Shown piece by piece: positions 28,757 through 37,281 of a DNA stretch of 64,000 nucleotides (position 1 is the first letter of the stretch; every line of letters begins with the position of its first letter). Below the pieces are notes generated by a model. The model was not told the origin of the DNA. It saw nothing but the letters and a program-made list of their open reading frames with translations, and did not search any database. Source of the DNA: Helicobacter typhlonius (lineage in GTDB: Bacteria; Campylobacterota; Campylobacteria; Campylobacterales; Helicobacteraceae). A program made the translations under genes and the position numbers. Location: assembly GCF_001460635.1 (NCBI RefSeq), contig NZ_LN907858.1, positions 1,488,001-1,552,000 of the forward strand, given 5' to 3'.

Positions 28757-29509
28757 TTATGCCTTGGCTTTTTTCTTTGGTTTTTCTGTTGCGGGAGTTT
28801 CGCTTTGATTTGATGTATAGAGGATTCTGCCACAATGTGGGCAGTTAATAATATCATTCCCCTTGCAAATTTCATTATAAATACTATCATTTAGCTTGAT
28901 AAAGCACCCGCCACACGCTTGTTTAAAGACAGGCACAACACTTGTATTAAGTGCCCAGCGGCGAATCTTCGCATAAAAGCCTGTGATTTTACTATCCATT
29001 TGTGCTATTAATGCTTCTTTTTGATTGAAAAGCTCTTGTTGCTTTTGCTTAATCTCCTGCACTTGTTGCTGGGTCTGCGCTTCGAGTGTCTCTATAATCG
29101 CACCTAGCTCATCAAGCTTGGGCGCGTAAGATTCCTTTTGCTCCGCCTTTGCGTTTTTGCTCGCTTCAAGTCGCTCAATCTCGGCATTTGAATGCGTCAT
29201 ATTCTCCTTAGCAATATCAGTCTCTACATCAAGGGCGCGAAATTCCTTTTCTGTCTTTACTTCTTTTTGCTTCTTGGCGATTTGCTCGAGCTTTGCAGAG
29301 GCTTCTTGAATATTCCTGTCGTGTTTTGAAATCTCAAGATCAATACCTTTTATCTCATCACTCAAAGTTTCTATATCTTTTAGAATCTGTGCTTTTTGCC
29401 TGATTTTTCCATCAAGCTCAAAACGCACTTGGAGAATTTTTGGCTCTAAGTCGTCAATTTGCTTATCAAAATTTGCTACCTGTATGAGCTCTTGTAAATG
29501 CTTATTCAT
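28757..29509 (-). CDS. HP0958-type zinc-ribbon coiled-coil protein (flagellar regulation)
   Basis: 250 residues: a long antiparallel coiled coil (about 10-170, rich in E, K, Q) and a C-terminal zinc ribbon with CGGC and CPHC at about 205-240. The H. pylori homologue HP0958 stabilises RpoN and binds flaA mRNA, so this gene probably links to the flagellar genes of the window. The start ATG at 29507-29509 (NKHLQELIQVANFDKQIDDL) fits the family; the frame's earlier start would overlap nif3. AAAGGA lies upstream. Confidence 0.88.
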   Translation of the reverse strand: MNKHLQELIQVANFDKQIDDLEPKILQVRFELDGKIRQKAQILKDIETLSDEIKGIDLEISKHDRNIQEASAKLEQIAKKQKEVKTEKEFRALDVETDIAKENMTHSNAEIERLEASKNAKAEQKESYAPKLDELGAIIETLEAQTQQQVQEIKQKQQELFNQKEALIAQMDSKITGFYAKIRRWALNTSVVPVFKQACGGCFIKLNDSIYNEICKGNDIINCPHCGRILYTSNQSETPATEKPKKKAKA

Positions 29510-29532
29510 AGGGTTTTCCTTTGATTTGGGGA

Positions 29533-30312
29533 TTAAATATCTCTTAGGCATAAAGAGAATGGATTTTCACAATCCGCAATTATACCTTTATATCCCGCAT
29601 TTTGCAAAATGGATTCAAAAATTTCTACAAAATATTTCTCACTCTCATAATGTCCCATATCGATGAGGCTTATCCCCATACTTTTAGCCATCATCGCATC
29701 GTGATGTTTGATGTCGCTCGTAACAAAACAAGTAGAGGGTAAGGGAGGTATGAGAGAGAGCATAGAGCAGCCACTGCCGCAAACTACATACACTTCGTGT
29801 ATCATCAGGCTAGAATTTGAATCTAGCCTCGTAGGATTATCGCTCCGCACGAGATTCACACTTTTTGCACCAAGCGCGTTGCATACATATTGTGCGAGTT
29901 CATCTAGTGCAAGGGGCGCAATCTCGCCACGCATAAACAATCCCTCCTGCACAAAATGTTCCCATTTGAGAATCTTATGCACGAGATAGGCATTCAAATG
30001 GGATAAGTCAAAATTCGTATGGAGAGCGATAAGGGCGCAATCCTTGTTTAAGAGAATCTTTGCAAGATTCGCAGGATATAAATGGGTGCAAAAGGCATTT
30101 ATAGGCTTAAAGAATAGTGGATGATGTGTGATGACAAGTGTGCGGGGCTGAAGCGAATAAGCAATTTGAGAATTTAACTCAAGGCACACCACAATATGCT
30201 CGATTTCATCATCAAAGCTTCCTAGATTCAAGCCGCTTTTATCCCACACCTCTTGCTTCTCAAAGGGCGACACACGATTGCATAGCTCATAAACCTCTCT
30301 TACTTTTATCAT
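29533..30312 (-). CDS. Nif3-like dinuclear metal-center protein
   Basis: 259 residues of the NIF3/YbgI (DUF34) family. VWDKSGLNLGSFDDEIEHIVVCLE and the metal-binding VITHHPLFFKPI are visible, with ALIALHTNFDLSHLNAYL in the N-terminal half and VTSDIKHHDAMMA and MGHYESEKYFVEIF in the C-terminal half. The metal ligands are the paired His and the C-terminal His and Glu. Bacterial members are often called GTP cyclohydrolase type 1-like, but their real role is unsettled. It precedes the HP0958-type gene by 23 bases. Confidence 0.88.
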   Translation of the reverse strand: MIKVREVYELCNRVSPFEKQEVWDKSGLNLGSFDDEIEHIVVCLELNSQIAYSLQPRTLVITHHPLFFKPINAFCTHLYPANLAKILLNKDCALIALHTNFDLSHLNAYLVHKILKWEHFVQEGLFMRGEIAPLALDELAQYVCNALGAKSVNLVRSDNPTRLDSNSSLMIHEVYVVCGSGCSMLSLIPPLPSTCFVTSDIKHHDAMMAKSMGISLIDMGHYESEKYFVEIFESILQNAGYKGIIADCENPFSLCLRDI

Positions 30313-30415
30313 TTTTATCCTTTTAGTTTTATTGCAAGTTCTTGTGCCGCATTAAAAACTTTAGAATCTTAGGCAAAATCACGGGCAAGAAAATCCTAAA
30401 ACCTTTCCGCAAATC

Positions 30416-31180
30416 CTATCGAAAACCCCAAGCCTGCTGTATCTCCCTTATATGTTCCATATTAAGCTCGATAATCATCACCCCCTCACGCTCTTCAAGG
30501 CTATCTTCAATTTCCCCATTTGCGCCAACAAACAGGCTATCGCCATAGAATTTCCACTGCGCCTCATCATAACTTAACTCATCAATACTATTAATGCGCA
30601 AAATTGCCATAGAATTACTAAAAGCACGAGCTTGACAAAGAATCCTCCAACGCTCTTTAGTTTCAAAAGTATTGCTACAAGGCATAATCACCACATCAAC
30701 TCGTGTTTGTTTAAGCTTGAGCCATATCTCATCAAAATGTATTTCAAATCCTGCGATGATAGCAAACTTTAAGCCATCTTTTTCAAAAACAAACGGGGTT
30801 TTAGGTGATTTGGGTAGAGCATTATCAAAAAATGCCTTTTCATTCCAATGTGGATAGCCAATAAGTCGCTGCTGGTAGTAAAACTGCGCCTTTTCACCCT
30901 CTATGAATGCGATGCTCTTATAGAGTTTATTATCCTCACTCACAATGAGTGGCACGATGAGGGTAAGTTTATATTTTATAGAGAGTTTGTGCAAGGATTT
31001 TAGAATCTTCGCATAATTACTATGAAAAATTTTAGGGTCGCTATCGCGAAAAAATGGCTGAAAAACATATTCACTAAATGCCACAATCTGCACCTTTTGT
31101 TTTTTACAATTTTGCAGATACTTGCCGAGCCTAGTGTCATTTACGGCGAGTGAAAAAAGCTGCAGCATAGCGATATTCAT
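30416..31180 (-). CDS. carbon-nitrogen hydrolase (nitrilase-superfamily amidase)
   Basis: 254 residues. The Glu-Lys-Cys catalytic set can be placed: Glu in VAFSEYVFQPFF (about residue 38), Lys near YPHWNEKAFF, and Cys in VDVVIMPCSNTFETKERW (about 167). This family cleaves amides or nitriles such as N-carbamoyl amino acids and omega-amides. There is no glutamine-dependent synthetase domain and no biosynthetic neighbour, so the substrate is unknown. Confidence 0.82.
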   Translation of the reverse strand: MNIAMLQLFSLAVNDTRLGKYLQNCKKQKVQIVAFSEYVFQPFFRDSDPKIFHSNYAKILKSLHKLSIKYKLTLIVPLIVSEDNKLYKSIAFIEGEKAQFYYQQRLIGYPHWNEKAFFDNALPKSPKTPFVFEKDGLKFAIIAGFEIHFDEIWLKLKQTRVDVVIMPCSNTFETKERWRILCQARAFSNSMAILRINSIDELSYDEAQWKFYGDSLFVGANGEIEDSLEEREGVMIIELNMEHIREIQQAWGFR

Positions 31181-31345
31181 TGGTTATCCTTGGTGTAAAA
31201 TGAATGCGATTGTAGCATAATAGCCTAAAACTTCGCCGTGATTTTGCTCTCTTTAAGGTTACAAAATATAGAGTTCAGAAATTAGGCTTACGAGGATTCT
31301 AAACCATATGGATTGTAGCCTACAAAGGAATAAAAACTTCTTAGA

Positions 31346-32242
31346 TCATTCCTTGCGAATAATATCACTCAAACCCGAGAGGCAGTTATCTGCCTTGCAA
31401 TCGAGTTTTGCGGTAATTTCGCCAAGCTCGTTATATGACTTCTGCCATAGGGCTTGATTGCTTTCATATAGCATTTGAACCTTGATTTTGCCATTTGGGT
31501 AAAACCAGCTCACTTTTATCTGCTTTGGTGTGCTAGAGGAATAAACGCGCTCCATATAGAGCTTACCTTTATCGTCATAACTACGCTCTACGCCAACTTT
31601 CTCTCCATTTTCAAAGCGAGATTCAGAGCGCAATGTGCCATTTTCGTTATATTGCTTTGCTTCTCCATTTTTTACGCCATTAACATACGAGGTCGTTTGT
31701 TCAAGTTTGCCACTTGGAAAAAACCCACGCGCCACATCGTCAATCTTGCCCTTTTTGTAGGCGTATTGCCACGAAACTTTGCCATTGTCATAATATTCTA
31801 TCACCTTACCCTCAAGCATACCATCGACATAAGTCGCTTCTTTGGCAAGTGTGCCATTTTGATGATACCATTTTGCCTTATCTTTGATAGCACCCTCATC
31901 GTAGGTAATCTCAGATTTAAGGATATTATGCGGATAAAATTCTAACACCACGCCCTGCAATTTATTATTTTTATAGTTTGCATCATAAATCACCTCACCT
32001 TCTTTTGAATACTTTATCTCACGCCCCTCTTTGCGCCCATTGACAAAGTGCATTTGCTCCGTGAGATGTCCATCTTCATTATACCACGCCTCACGCCCGT
32101 GCTTAATATCCGTGCCTTTAATATAGCTTATTTTACCCTGTATGACTTCCCCCGCCGTCTTTTTGGTAATCGTGCGCTGCTCTAGTTCAATCCCAGCAGA
32201 CACGCCTATGATGCCTAAACAAATGATAATATACCTTAACAT
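31346..32242 (-). CDS. exported MORN-variant (YwqK-like) repeat protein
   Basis: 298 residues. A signal peptide (RYIIICLGIIGVSAG) is followed by about nine imperfect 22-25-residue units of the form G-K-x-x-x-YY-x-x-G-x-L-x-x-E-x-x-Y-x-x-G (for example EGKVIEYYDNGKVSWQYAYKKGK and NGEAKQYNENGTLRSESRFENGE). That is the MORN-variant repeat found in YwqK-type proteins. It forms a long beta-sheet surface, probably for binding in the periplasm; no enzyme is visible. A C-terminal Cys pair (CKADNC) may form a disulfide. Confidence 0.78.
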   Translation of the reverse strand: MLRYIIICLGIIGVSAGIELEQRTITKKTAGEVIQGKISYIKGTDIKHGREAWYNEDGHLTEQMHFVNGRKEGREIKYSKEGEVIYDANYKNNKLQGVVLEFYPHNILKSEITYDEGAIKDKAKWYHQNGTLAKEATYVDGMLEGKVIEYYDNGKVSWQYAYKKGKIDDVARGFFPSGKLEQTTSYVNGVKNGEAKQYNENGTLRSESRFENGEKVGVERSYDDKGKLYMERVYSSSTPKQIKVSWFYPNGKIKVQMLYESNQALWQKSYNELGEITAKLDCKADNCLSGLSDIIRKE

Positions 32243-32281
32243 AATACTTCCTTTCTTATTATCATCGGCATTTTTTTAACC

Positions 32282-33670
32282 TTATACATTTTTTACGCCG
32301 ATTTGATAATACACAAAGCCTTTAGATTCTAAACAAAGCGATTGATAAATATTGCGCCCATCAAAAATCACGGGATTTTCCAAAAGCTTCTTTATCTCCC
32401 CAAAATCTGGGCTTCTAAACTCGCGCCATTCTGTCAAAAGCACGAGAGCAGCGCAGTTTTTGAGCGCATCATACTTGCTCGATTGTATTTCAACAGATTC
32501 TAGATAATCCTTGAAATAAAATCTTGCCTGTTCCTGTGCCTTTGGGTCGTAAGCCTTAATCTTTGCTCCTCGTTTTACAAGCTCACGCACAAGCACCAAA
32601 GAGCTTGCTTCACGCATATCATCAGTTTCTGGCTTAAAACTAAGTCCCCAGATTCCAAAGCTTTTACCGCTTAAGTCCTCCCCAAAATGGCGTGTGATTT
32701 TTTCCACCAAAACCATTTTTTGTGCCTCATTCACAACCTGCACCGCACTTAAAATCTGTGCTCTATAACCAAAATCTTGCGCGGTTTTCTCTAGCGCACG
32801 CACATCTTTGGGGAAGCAGCTCCCGCCATAGCCACAGCCCGGATAAATAAAACTATACCCGATGCGCGAATCTGAGCCAATACCCAAGCGCACATCATTG
32901 ATATTTGCGCCCACGCGCTCACAAATCTGGCTCATCTCGTTGATAAAGCTAATCTTTGTCGCAAGCATCGCATTTGCGGCGTATTTTGTCATCTCTGCAG
33001 ATTCTATCCCCATAGCAATGAATCTATCACTCTTAATCAAAAATGGCGCATAAAGGGCTTTCATCACTTCTAATGCGCGTTTTGAATCTGTGCCAATCAC
33101 CACTCTATCAGGGCTCATAAAATCCTTTATTGCCACGCCCTCTTTGAGAAACTCCGGGTTGCTTACCACATCAAAACTCATACTTTGCGGATTTTTTGCG
33201 TCATTATGCTTTATGTAATCCGCACTATCTCCAATCGCCACATTGCGTTCTTTGAGGGTGGATTCTATAATATCACGCACTTTTTTTGCACTACCCACAG
33301 GCACAGTGCTCTTATTTACCACCACGACATAGGGCGACTTTATGAATGTGCCAATATCTCGCGCCACAGCCTCCACATAGGATAAATCTGCACTCCCATC
33401 TTCGCCCATAGGTGTGCCAACAGCGACAAAAATCACCTCGGCAGATTCCAAAGCCACCTTTTTATTGGTAGTAAAATGCAGTGTATCAAGTGCGATACCA
33501 TCTTTTACCATAGATTCTAATCCGGGCTCATAGATGGGAATCTCGCCCTGCTTGAGCCTCTCAATTTTTTTAGAATCTACATCAAGGCAGGTAACATTAT
33601 TGCCCATTTGCGCGAAGCACGCACCTGCTACAAGCCCTACATACCCGCTACCAACGACACTTACCTGCAT
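32282..33670 (-). CDS. ugd: UDP-glucose 6-dehydrogenase
   Basis: 462 residues. The N-terminal NAD domain starts QVSVVGSGYVGLVAGACFAQMGNNV. The middle carries the active-site Cys in YPGCGYGGSCFPKDVRAL, and SFKPETDDMREASS is in the C-terminal UDP-binding domain. It oxidises UDP-glucose twice to UDP-glucuronate. It is about 30 residues longer than many bacterial versions, with extra sequence around residues 150-160 and at the C-terminus. It probably feeds surface-polysaccharide synthesis with the sugar genes at the left edge and the wecA-like gene. Confidence 0.93.
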   Translation of the reverse strand: MQVSVVGSGYVGLVAGACFAQMGNNVTCLDVDSKKIERLKQGEIPIYEPGLESMVKDGIALDTLHFTTNKKVALESAEVIFVAVGTPMGEDGSADLSYVEAVARDIGTFIKSPYVVVVNKSTVPVGSAKKVRDIIESTLKERNVAIGDSADYIKHNDAKNPQSMSFDVVSNPEFLKEGVAIKDFMSPDRVVIGTDSKRALEVMKALYAPFLIKSDRFIAMGIESAEMTKYAANAMLATKISFINEMSQICERVGANINDVRLGIGSDSRIGYSFIYPGCGYGGSCFPKDVRALEKTAQDFGYRAQILSAVQVVNEAQKMVLVEKITRHFGEDLSGKSFGIWGLSFKPETDDMREASSLVLVRELVKRGAKIKAYDPKAQEQARFYFKDYLESVEIQSSKYDALKNCAALVLLTEWREFRSPDFGEIKKLLENPVIFDGRNIYQSLCLESKGFVYYQIGVKNV

Positions 33671-33689
33671 TCTTGCTCCTTTTGCGCCA

Positions 33690-34235
33690 CTATGGCATAG
33701 CTGAAAGATTTGTGAAAATCGTTTTTAATGAACGTTTGAGCACATCTTCTTTTTGTTCTTGTGTGAATTGCACTTCATCGCCGATGCCTAGATATTTTTT
33801 CTCACTCATCTTAAGTGTGCTCGTGGCATTTTGCTGAATCGTCTTTGATTTATTGTAGAGATTGAACTGCACATTGCTTTTGAGTGTCTTATTGTCTTTT
33901 GAACTAATCGCACTTTCTTCCGTAGTTTGCGCGATAATAAAACTATATTTAATATCAAGCATATATGACTTCTCATCTGCCTTCGTCTGTGTGACGAAGC
34001 AGCCACTCTCACTCAAAGCCTTGTCTAAAACCGCCCTAAATTCTTGCCTACTCAACACACTTTCTTTACTGGATTCTATTTTACCTAGCACAATATTGTA
34101 TTTTGGCGCTCCGCAAATCGCGCTGAGTTGTGTGCTTTGTGGTGTATTCGGTGTTTTTGAAAAGCACCCTGCCATCAAAAATACACCCGCCGCTAAAAAT
34201 ACCATACTACCAGAGCCTACACGCAAAATTTTCAT
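33690..34235 (-). CDS. lipoprotein of unknown function
   Basis: 181 residues with a lipobox LMAGC after a hydrophobic stretch (SMVFLAAGVFLMAG), so it is a lipoprotein. The rest (YNIVLGKIESSKESVLSRQEFRAVLDKALSESGCFVTQ... MLDIKYSFIIAQTTEE) resembles the general layout of small envelope lipoproteins with a secretin-like or CsgG-like fold, but I recognise no family. Three possible start codons lie in a row; the ATG at 34233-34235 has the best spacing from AAGGAG. It lies 19 bases upstream of ugd on the same strand. Confidence 0.65.
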   Translation of the reverse strand: MKILRVGSGSMVFLAAGVFLMAGCFSKTPNTPQSTQLSAICGAPKYNIVLGKIESSKESVLSRQEFRAVLDKALSESGCFVTQTKADEKSYMLDIKYSFIIAQTTEESAISSKDNKTLKSNVQFNLYNKSKTIQQNATSTLKMSEKKYLGIGDEVQFTQEQKEDVLKRSLKTIFTNLSAMP

Positions 34236-34357
34236 CATCACTCCTTTGTAAGAAATAAGGAGGCATTTTACAATAAATTAAGAAATAAAGAAGGGGCAGG
34301 AAAACAATCCCGCGCCCTCTCAAAAGAGAAAAAGGCGAGATTGCGAATATTGGAAGC

Positions 34358-34636
34358 TTAAGACATCACAGGGTGAGTGCCATCTCTCATATCAGCACCG
34401 ATGTTGTCGCGATTTTTGCTTCCTAAATCACTCCATACGATACAGCCATCAGTTGGACAAGCACTTGCACAAGCAGGTTGTTCATTATGTCCGACACACT
34501 CTACACACTTATTTTGATATACATAATAAGTGCCTTCACCTGTTGGATTATCATCATCATCGACAATAGCACTCACAGGACATTCATCAATACACGAACC
34601 ACAAGCAATACAAATATCTGTAATCTTTACAGCCAT
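34358..34636 (-). CDS. fdxA: 2[4Fe-4S]-type ferredoxin FdxA
   Basis: 92 residues. Eight of the Cys fall in two cluster motifs: C-IAC-GSC-IDEC-P near the N-terminus (residues 9-19) and C-VEC-VGHNEQPAC-ASAC-P in the centre (41-60). The insertion between the second cluster's Cys is typical of the Helicobacter/Campylobacter FdxA ferredoxins, which carry electrons for oxidoreductases such as pyruvate:flavodoxin oxidoreductase. It is a single gene with its own promoter. Confidence 0.9.
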   Translation of the reverse strand: MAVKITDICIACGSCIDECPVSAIVDDDDNPTGEGTYYVYQNKCVECVGHNEQPACASACPTDGCIVWSDLGSKNRDNIGADMRDGTHPVMS

Positions 34637-34950
34637 AATCTCTCCCTTATTTATTGTTTGATTGGGTAAAACCCGGGAGCGAGTATAAAATATTTATCTT
34701 AAAAAACACATAAAACTAAGAATGATAAATTAATTTTTTACTTTAATATGATTTTCAAAGCTACCATAAAATGCCTACTATTGCACCATTTCTCTAGCAG
34801 TAGCCTCATTATAAGCACAGGATTTAGATATACATATAAAATTGGATAACAAAATTTCAATCAAAGTTTTAAGTAATGTTTGTGTAGAATCCACGTTTTG
34901 AATAATCCCAAAAACAAAACGATATAAATATCTAAACACAAGGGAAACGC
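34637..34950. other. 314-base AT-rich divergent region between fdxA and the wecA-like gene
   Basis: No gene is supported here. The left part holds the fdxA ribosome site and -10 box. The right part should contain the promoter of the wecA-like gene, but no single best -10 box stands out. A 60-codon minus-strand frame at 34778-34960 has no ribosome site and no family and was left out. Confidence 0.5.
34682..34687 (-). promoter_or_regulatory. candidate fdxA -10 box
   Basis: On the minus strand TATACT (within TTTATACTCGC) lies 45 bases before the fdxA ATG; upstream is very AT-rich. I could not identify a convincing Fur box. Confidence 0.45.
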
Positions 34951-35979
34951 GTGGAAACAATAGCAGAAGAAATACAAATTATCTCCCTCTGTTTTTGTAT
35001 AAGCCTCGTGCTTTGTGTCCTTATCATCGCCGTGAGTAAGAGATACAGCCTCTTTATCGATAGTGCCACATCAAACAAACCTCAAAGATTCCATATCCAC
35101 GAAACGCCTCGTGCTGGTGGCATAGGTATTTTTATTGCATTTTGGGTGATGCTTATATATTTTTATATCCACAATATACAATTACTCCTTATAATGTGCG
35201 GGGGAAGTATCATTTTTGCAAGTGGGCTTATAGAAGATTTTAAAGGCAATCTCTCTCCAAAAATGCGCTTATTTATGCAATGTGTGGCAACATTTGGTGT
35301 ATGTGCTCTACTTAATGTATATTTGAAAGATTTATCATTAGGATTCACTCTGCCCTATATAATCGGTCTATTTTTTACCACATTTGCACTTGTAGGTGTA
35401 AGTAATGCGATGAATATTATTGATGGATTCAATGGTTTGGCAAGTGGTATATGTTTGCTTATATTATGTGCTATTGCTTATGTAGCCTATGATGTGCAAG
35501 ATATGGAAATATTTTATTGCTCTTTAGCTCTTATTGGAGCAGTTTTTGGATTTTTTGTTTGTAATTTTCCTTTTGGTTATATTTTTTTAGGTGATGGAGG
35601 AGCTTATTTTTTGGGATTTATCATAGGTATCTTACTTGTTTTACTCACACAAAGACAAGATTGCATAAGTGCTTTTTTTGGTTTAAGTGTAATGATTTAT
35701 CCTGTATGGGAAGTGCTTTTTTCGATATGGCGCAAATCCTACAAACGAAAACAATCCGCCACAGAGCCTGACAAAGTGCATTTGCATATGCTGATTTTTA
35801 AACGAATTACTCGCAACAATGCTTACACTTCGCTTGTTATATGCGCGTTTTGTTTGCCTTTTGTTGTGTTGAGCGTGTTTTTTTATCATCATACCTCTAT
35901 ATTGCTTCTTTTGTGTGCTGTATTTGTGCTAGGTTATAGTTATTTTTATACAAAGTTAATTCGTTTTAAGTTTAAATAG
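34951..35979 (+). CDS. WecA/MraY-family polyprenyl-phosphate sugar-phosphate transferase
   Basis: 342 residues with about ten membrane helices. It transfers a sugar-1-phosphate to undecaprenyl phosphate to begin a surface glycan. Motifs are PRAGGIGIF (near residue 51), NAMNIIDGFNGLASG (catalytic Asp region), FPFGYIFLGDGGAYFLG and the C-terminal HLHMLIFKR loop. The start is GTG 34951 with AGGGAA ahead; no better ATG exists. Bases 35302-35730 are repeated exactly in inverted orientation at 36823-37251, so the 3' end of this gene could be exchanged by recombination. The sugar is unknown (GlcNAc- or WbpL-type). Confidence 0.88.
   Translation: METIAEEIQIISLCFCISLVLCVLIIAVSKRYSLFIDSATSNKPQRFHIHETPRAGGIGIFIAFWVMLIYFYIHNIQLLLIMCGGSIIFASGLIEDFKGNLSPKMRLFMQCVATFGVCALLNVYLKDLSLGFTLPYIIGLFFTTFALVGVSNAMNIIDGFNGLASGICLLILCAIAYVAYDVQDMEIFYCSLALIGAVFGFFVCNFPFGYIFLGDGGAYFLGFIIGILLVLLTQRQDCISAFFGLSVMIYPVWEVLFSIWRKSYKRKQSATEPDKVHLHMLIFKRITRNNAYTSLVICAFCLPFVVLSVFFYHHTSILLLLCAVFVLGYSYFYTKLIRFKFK
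35302..35730 (+). repeat. 429-bp inverted repeat, copy inside the intact wecA-like gene
   Basis: I compared this copy base by base with the reverse complement of 36823-37251. It is identical over all 429 positions and diverges sharply at both ends. It covers codons 118-260 of the gene. The arms are separated by 1092 bases holding the broken recombinase. Confidence 0.93.
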
Positions 35980-35993
35980 CTCCTAAAAAGGAG
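35980..35993 (+). promoter_or_regulatory. hairpin that hides the recombinase ribosome site
   Basis: CTCCT, four A, AGGAG form a 14-base perfect hairpin between the wecA-like stop codon and the ATG of the broken recombinase. The 3' arm is the ribosome site itself, so translation may depend on ribosomes finishing the wecA-like gene. Confidence 0.45.
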
Positions 35994-35997
35994 TTGT

Positions 35998-36606
35998 ATG
36001 AACTATGTATATTTGAGGGTATCGACAAGTAAGCAAACGATTGAGAATCAAAATTTTGAAATACAAAGATGGTGTGAAAATCGTAATATCCATATTGATT
36101 CCATATACAAGGAAACTATGAGTGGTGCTATTGCCCCTAAGTATAGAAAGCTTGGCACAATTCTTAAAAAAGCCAAAAGGGGCGATGCCATTATTGTGAG
36201 CGAGATTTCAAGGCTTGGTAGAAGTTTATTGCAGATTATGAGTGTGCTTAATCAATGTATGATGCGGGATTACAATTTATTCCATTAAAGAAAACTACGA
36301 ATTAGGAGATAATATCAATTCTAAAGTTTTAGCCTTTGCCTTTGGATTAAGCGCAGAAATAGAGCGACAATTAATATCCCAACGCACCAAAGAAGCATTG
36401 GAGAGACTTAAGAGTAATGGCAAACATATAGGGAGATTTAAAGGACTTTAACACCAACACAACAACTTAAACTCTATCCCTTTAAAAATAAAATCTTGGG
36501 TATGCGACAACAAGGCATTCCTATTTTACATATAGCAAAGGAATTAAAAGTCAATCGCAAAACTATCTCATATTTTTTAAATAGACTCAACTCATTAGAA
36601 AGCTAA
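35998..36606 (+). pseudogene. serine recombinase (resolvase/invertase), degraded by two frameshifts
   Basis: The N-terminal catalytic domain is clear (NYVYLRVSTSKQTIENQNFEIQRW with the nucleophile Ser in RVSTSKQ, then EISRLGRSLLQIMSV). The frame breaks near 36266 and stops at 36286-36288. The next frame carries the rest of the domain (SAEIERQLISQRTKEALERLKSNGKHIGR) to a second break near 36450, where one base is missing in GGACTTTA. The last frame holds the helix-turn-helix end (GIPILHIAKELKVNRKTISYFLNRL) to 36606. Intact length would be about 200 residues. It is related to the intact recombinase at 53002-53607 and lies between the 429-bp inverted repeats. Confidence 0.85.
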
Positions 36607-37251
36607 AAGCTTTTTATAAAGCACAAAATACGCAACAGCAAGGCTTAAAATAAATAGTATAGTATATGTGTATAGCATAAAAAATACGCTTATACACACA
36701 ATAGGCATATAAGCACAGATATAACACTGAGTGTAAGCATTGTTGTTAAGCTTCGTTTAAAGAGTAGCAGTATGAAGATGTAATTATCTGGACTTGTAGC
36801 GTTTGCACATTTTTTTGCGTCTCCATATCGAAAAAAGCACTTCCCATACAGGATAAATCATTACACTTAAACCAAAAAAAGCACTTATGCAATCTTGTCT
36901 TTGTGTGAGTAAAACAAGTAAGATACCTATGATAAATCCCAAAAAATAAGCTCCTCCATCACCTAAAAAAATATAACCAAAAGGAAAATTACAAACAAAA
37001 AATCCAAAAACTGCTCCAATAAGAGCTAAAGAGCAATAAAATATTTCCATATCTTGCACATCATAGGCTACATAAGCAATAGCACATAATATAAGCAAAC
37101 ATATACCACTTGCCAAACCATTGAATCCATCAATAATATTCATCGCATTACTTACACCTACAAGTGCAAATGTGGTAAAAAATAGACCGATTATATAGGG
37201 CAGAGTGAATCCTAATGATAAATCTTTCAAATATACATTAAGTAGAGCACA
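36595..37251 (-). pseudogene. truncated inverted copy of the wecA-like gene
   Basis: The first 429 bases of this fragment (37251 down to 36823) equal the central part of the intact gene, without the first 117 codons. After 36823 it diverges: the copy's own frame ends as RRKKMCKRYKSR at 36784. Another frame, however, still resembles the true C-terminus (NNAYTQCYICAYMPIVCISVFFML... against NNAYTSLVICAFCLPFVVLSVFFYHH) down to a stop at 36595-36597. So it is an older, decayed paralogue whose 5' part was made identical recently. It overlaps the recombinase pseudogene tail-to-tail by 12 bases. Confidence 0.8.
36823..37251 (-). repeat. 429-bp inverted repeat, second copy
   Basis: Exact reverse complement of 35302-35730. 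One end abuts the diverged C-terminal remnant of the wecA pseudogene; the other ends 31 bases before the pflB stop codon. Recombination between the copies would invert 35731-36822. Confidence 0.93.
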
Positions 37252-37281
37252 CGATATGAGAAATTACTCTATATGCCTTAC

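Noticed and set aside
34778-34960. 60-codon minus-strand frame between fdxA and the wecA-like gene
   Set aside because: No ribosome site, no recognisable family, overlaps the start region of the wecA-like gene; treated as chance.
35998-36606. IS607-type transposon (serine transposase plus accessory gene)
   Set aside because: No TnpB-type gene or element ends are present; the broken recombinase matches the invertase/resolvase type better.
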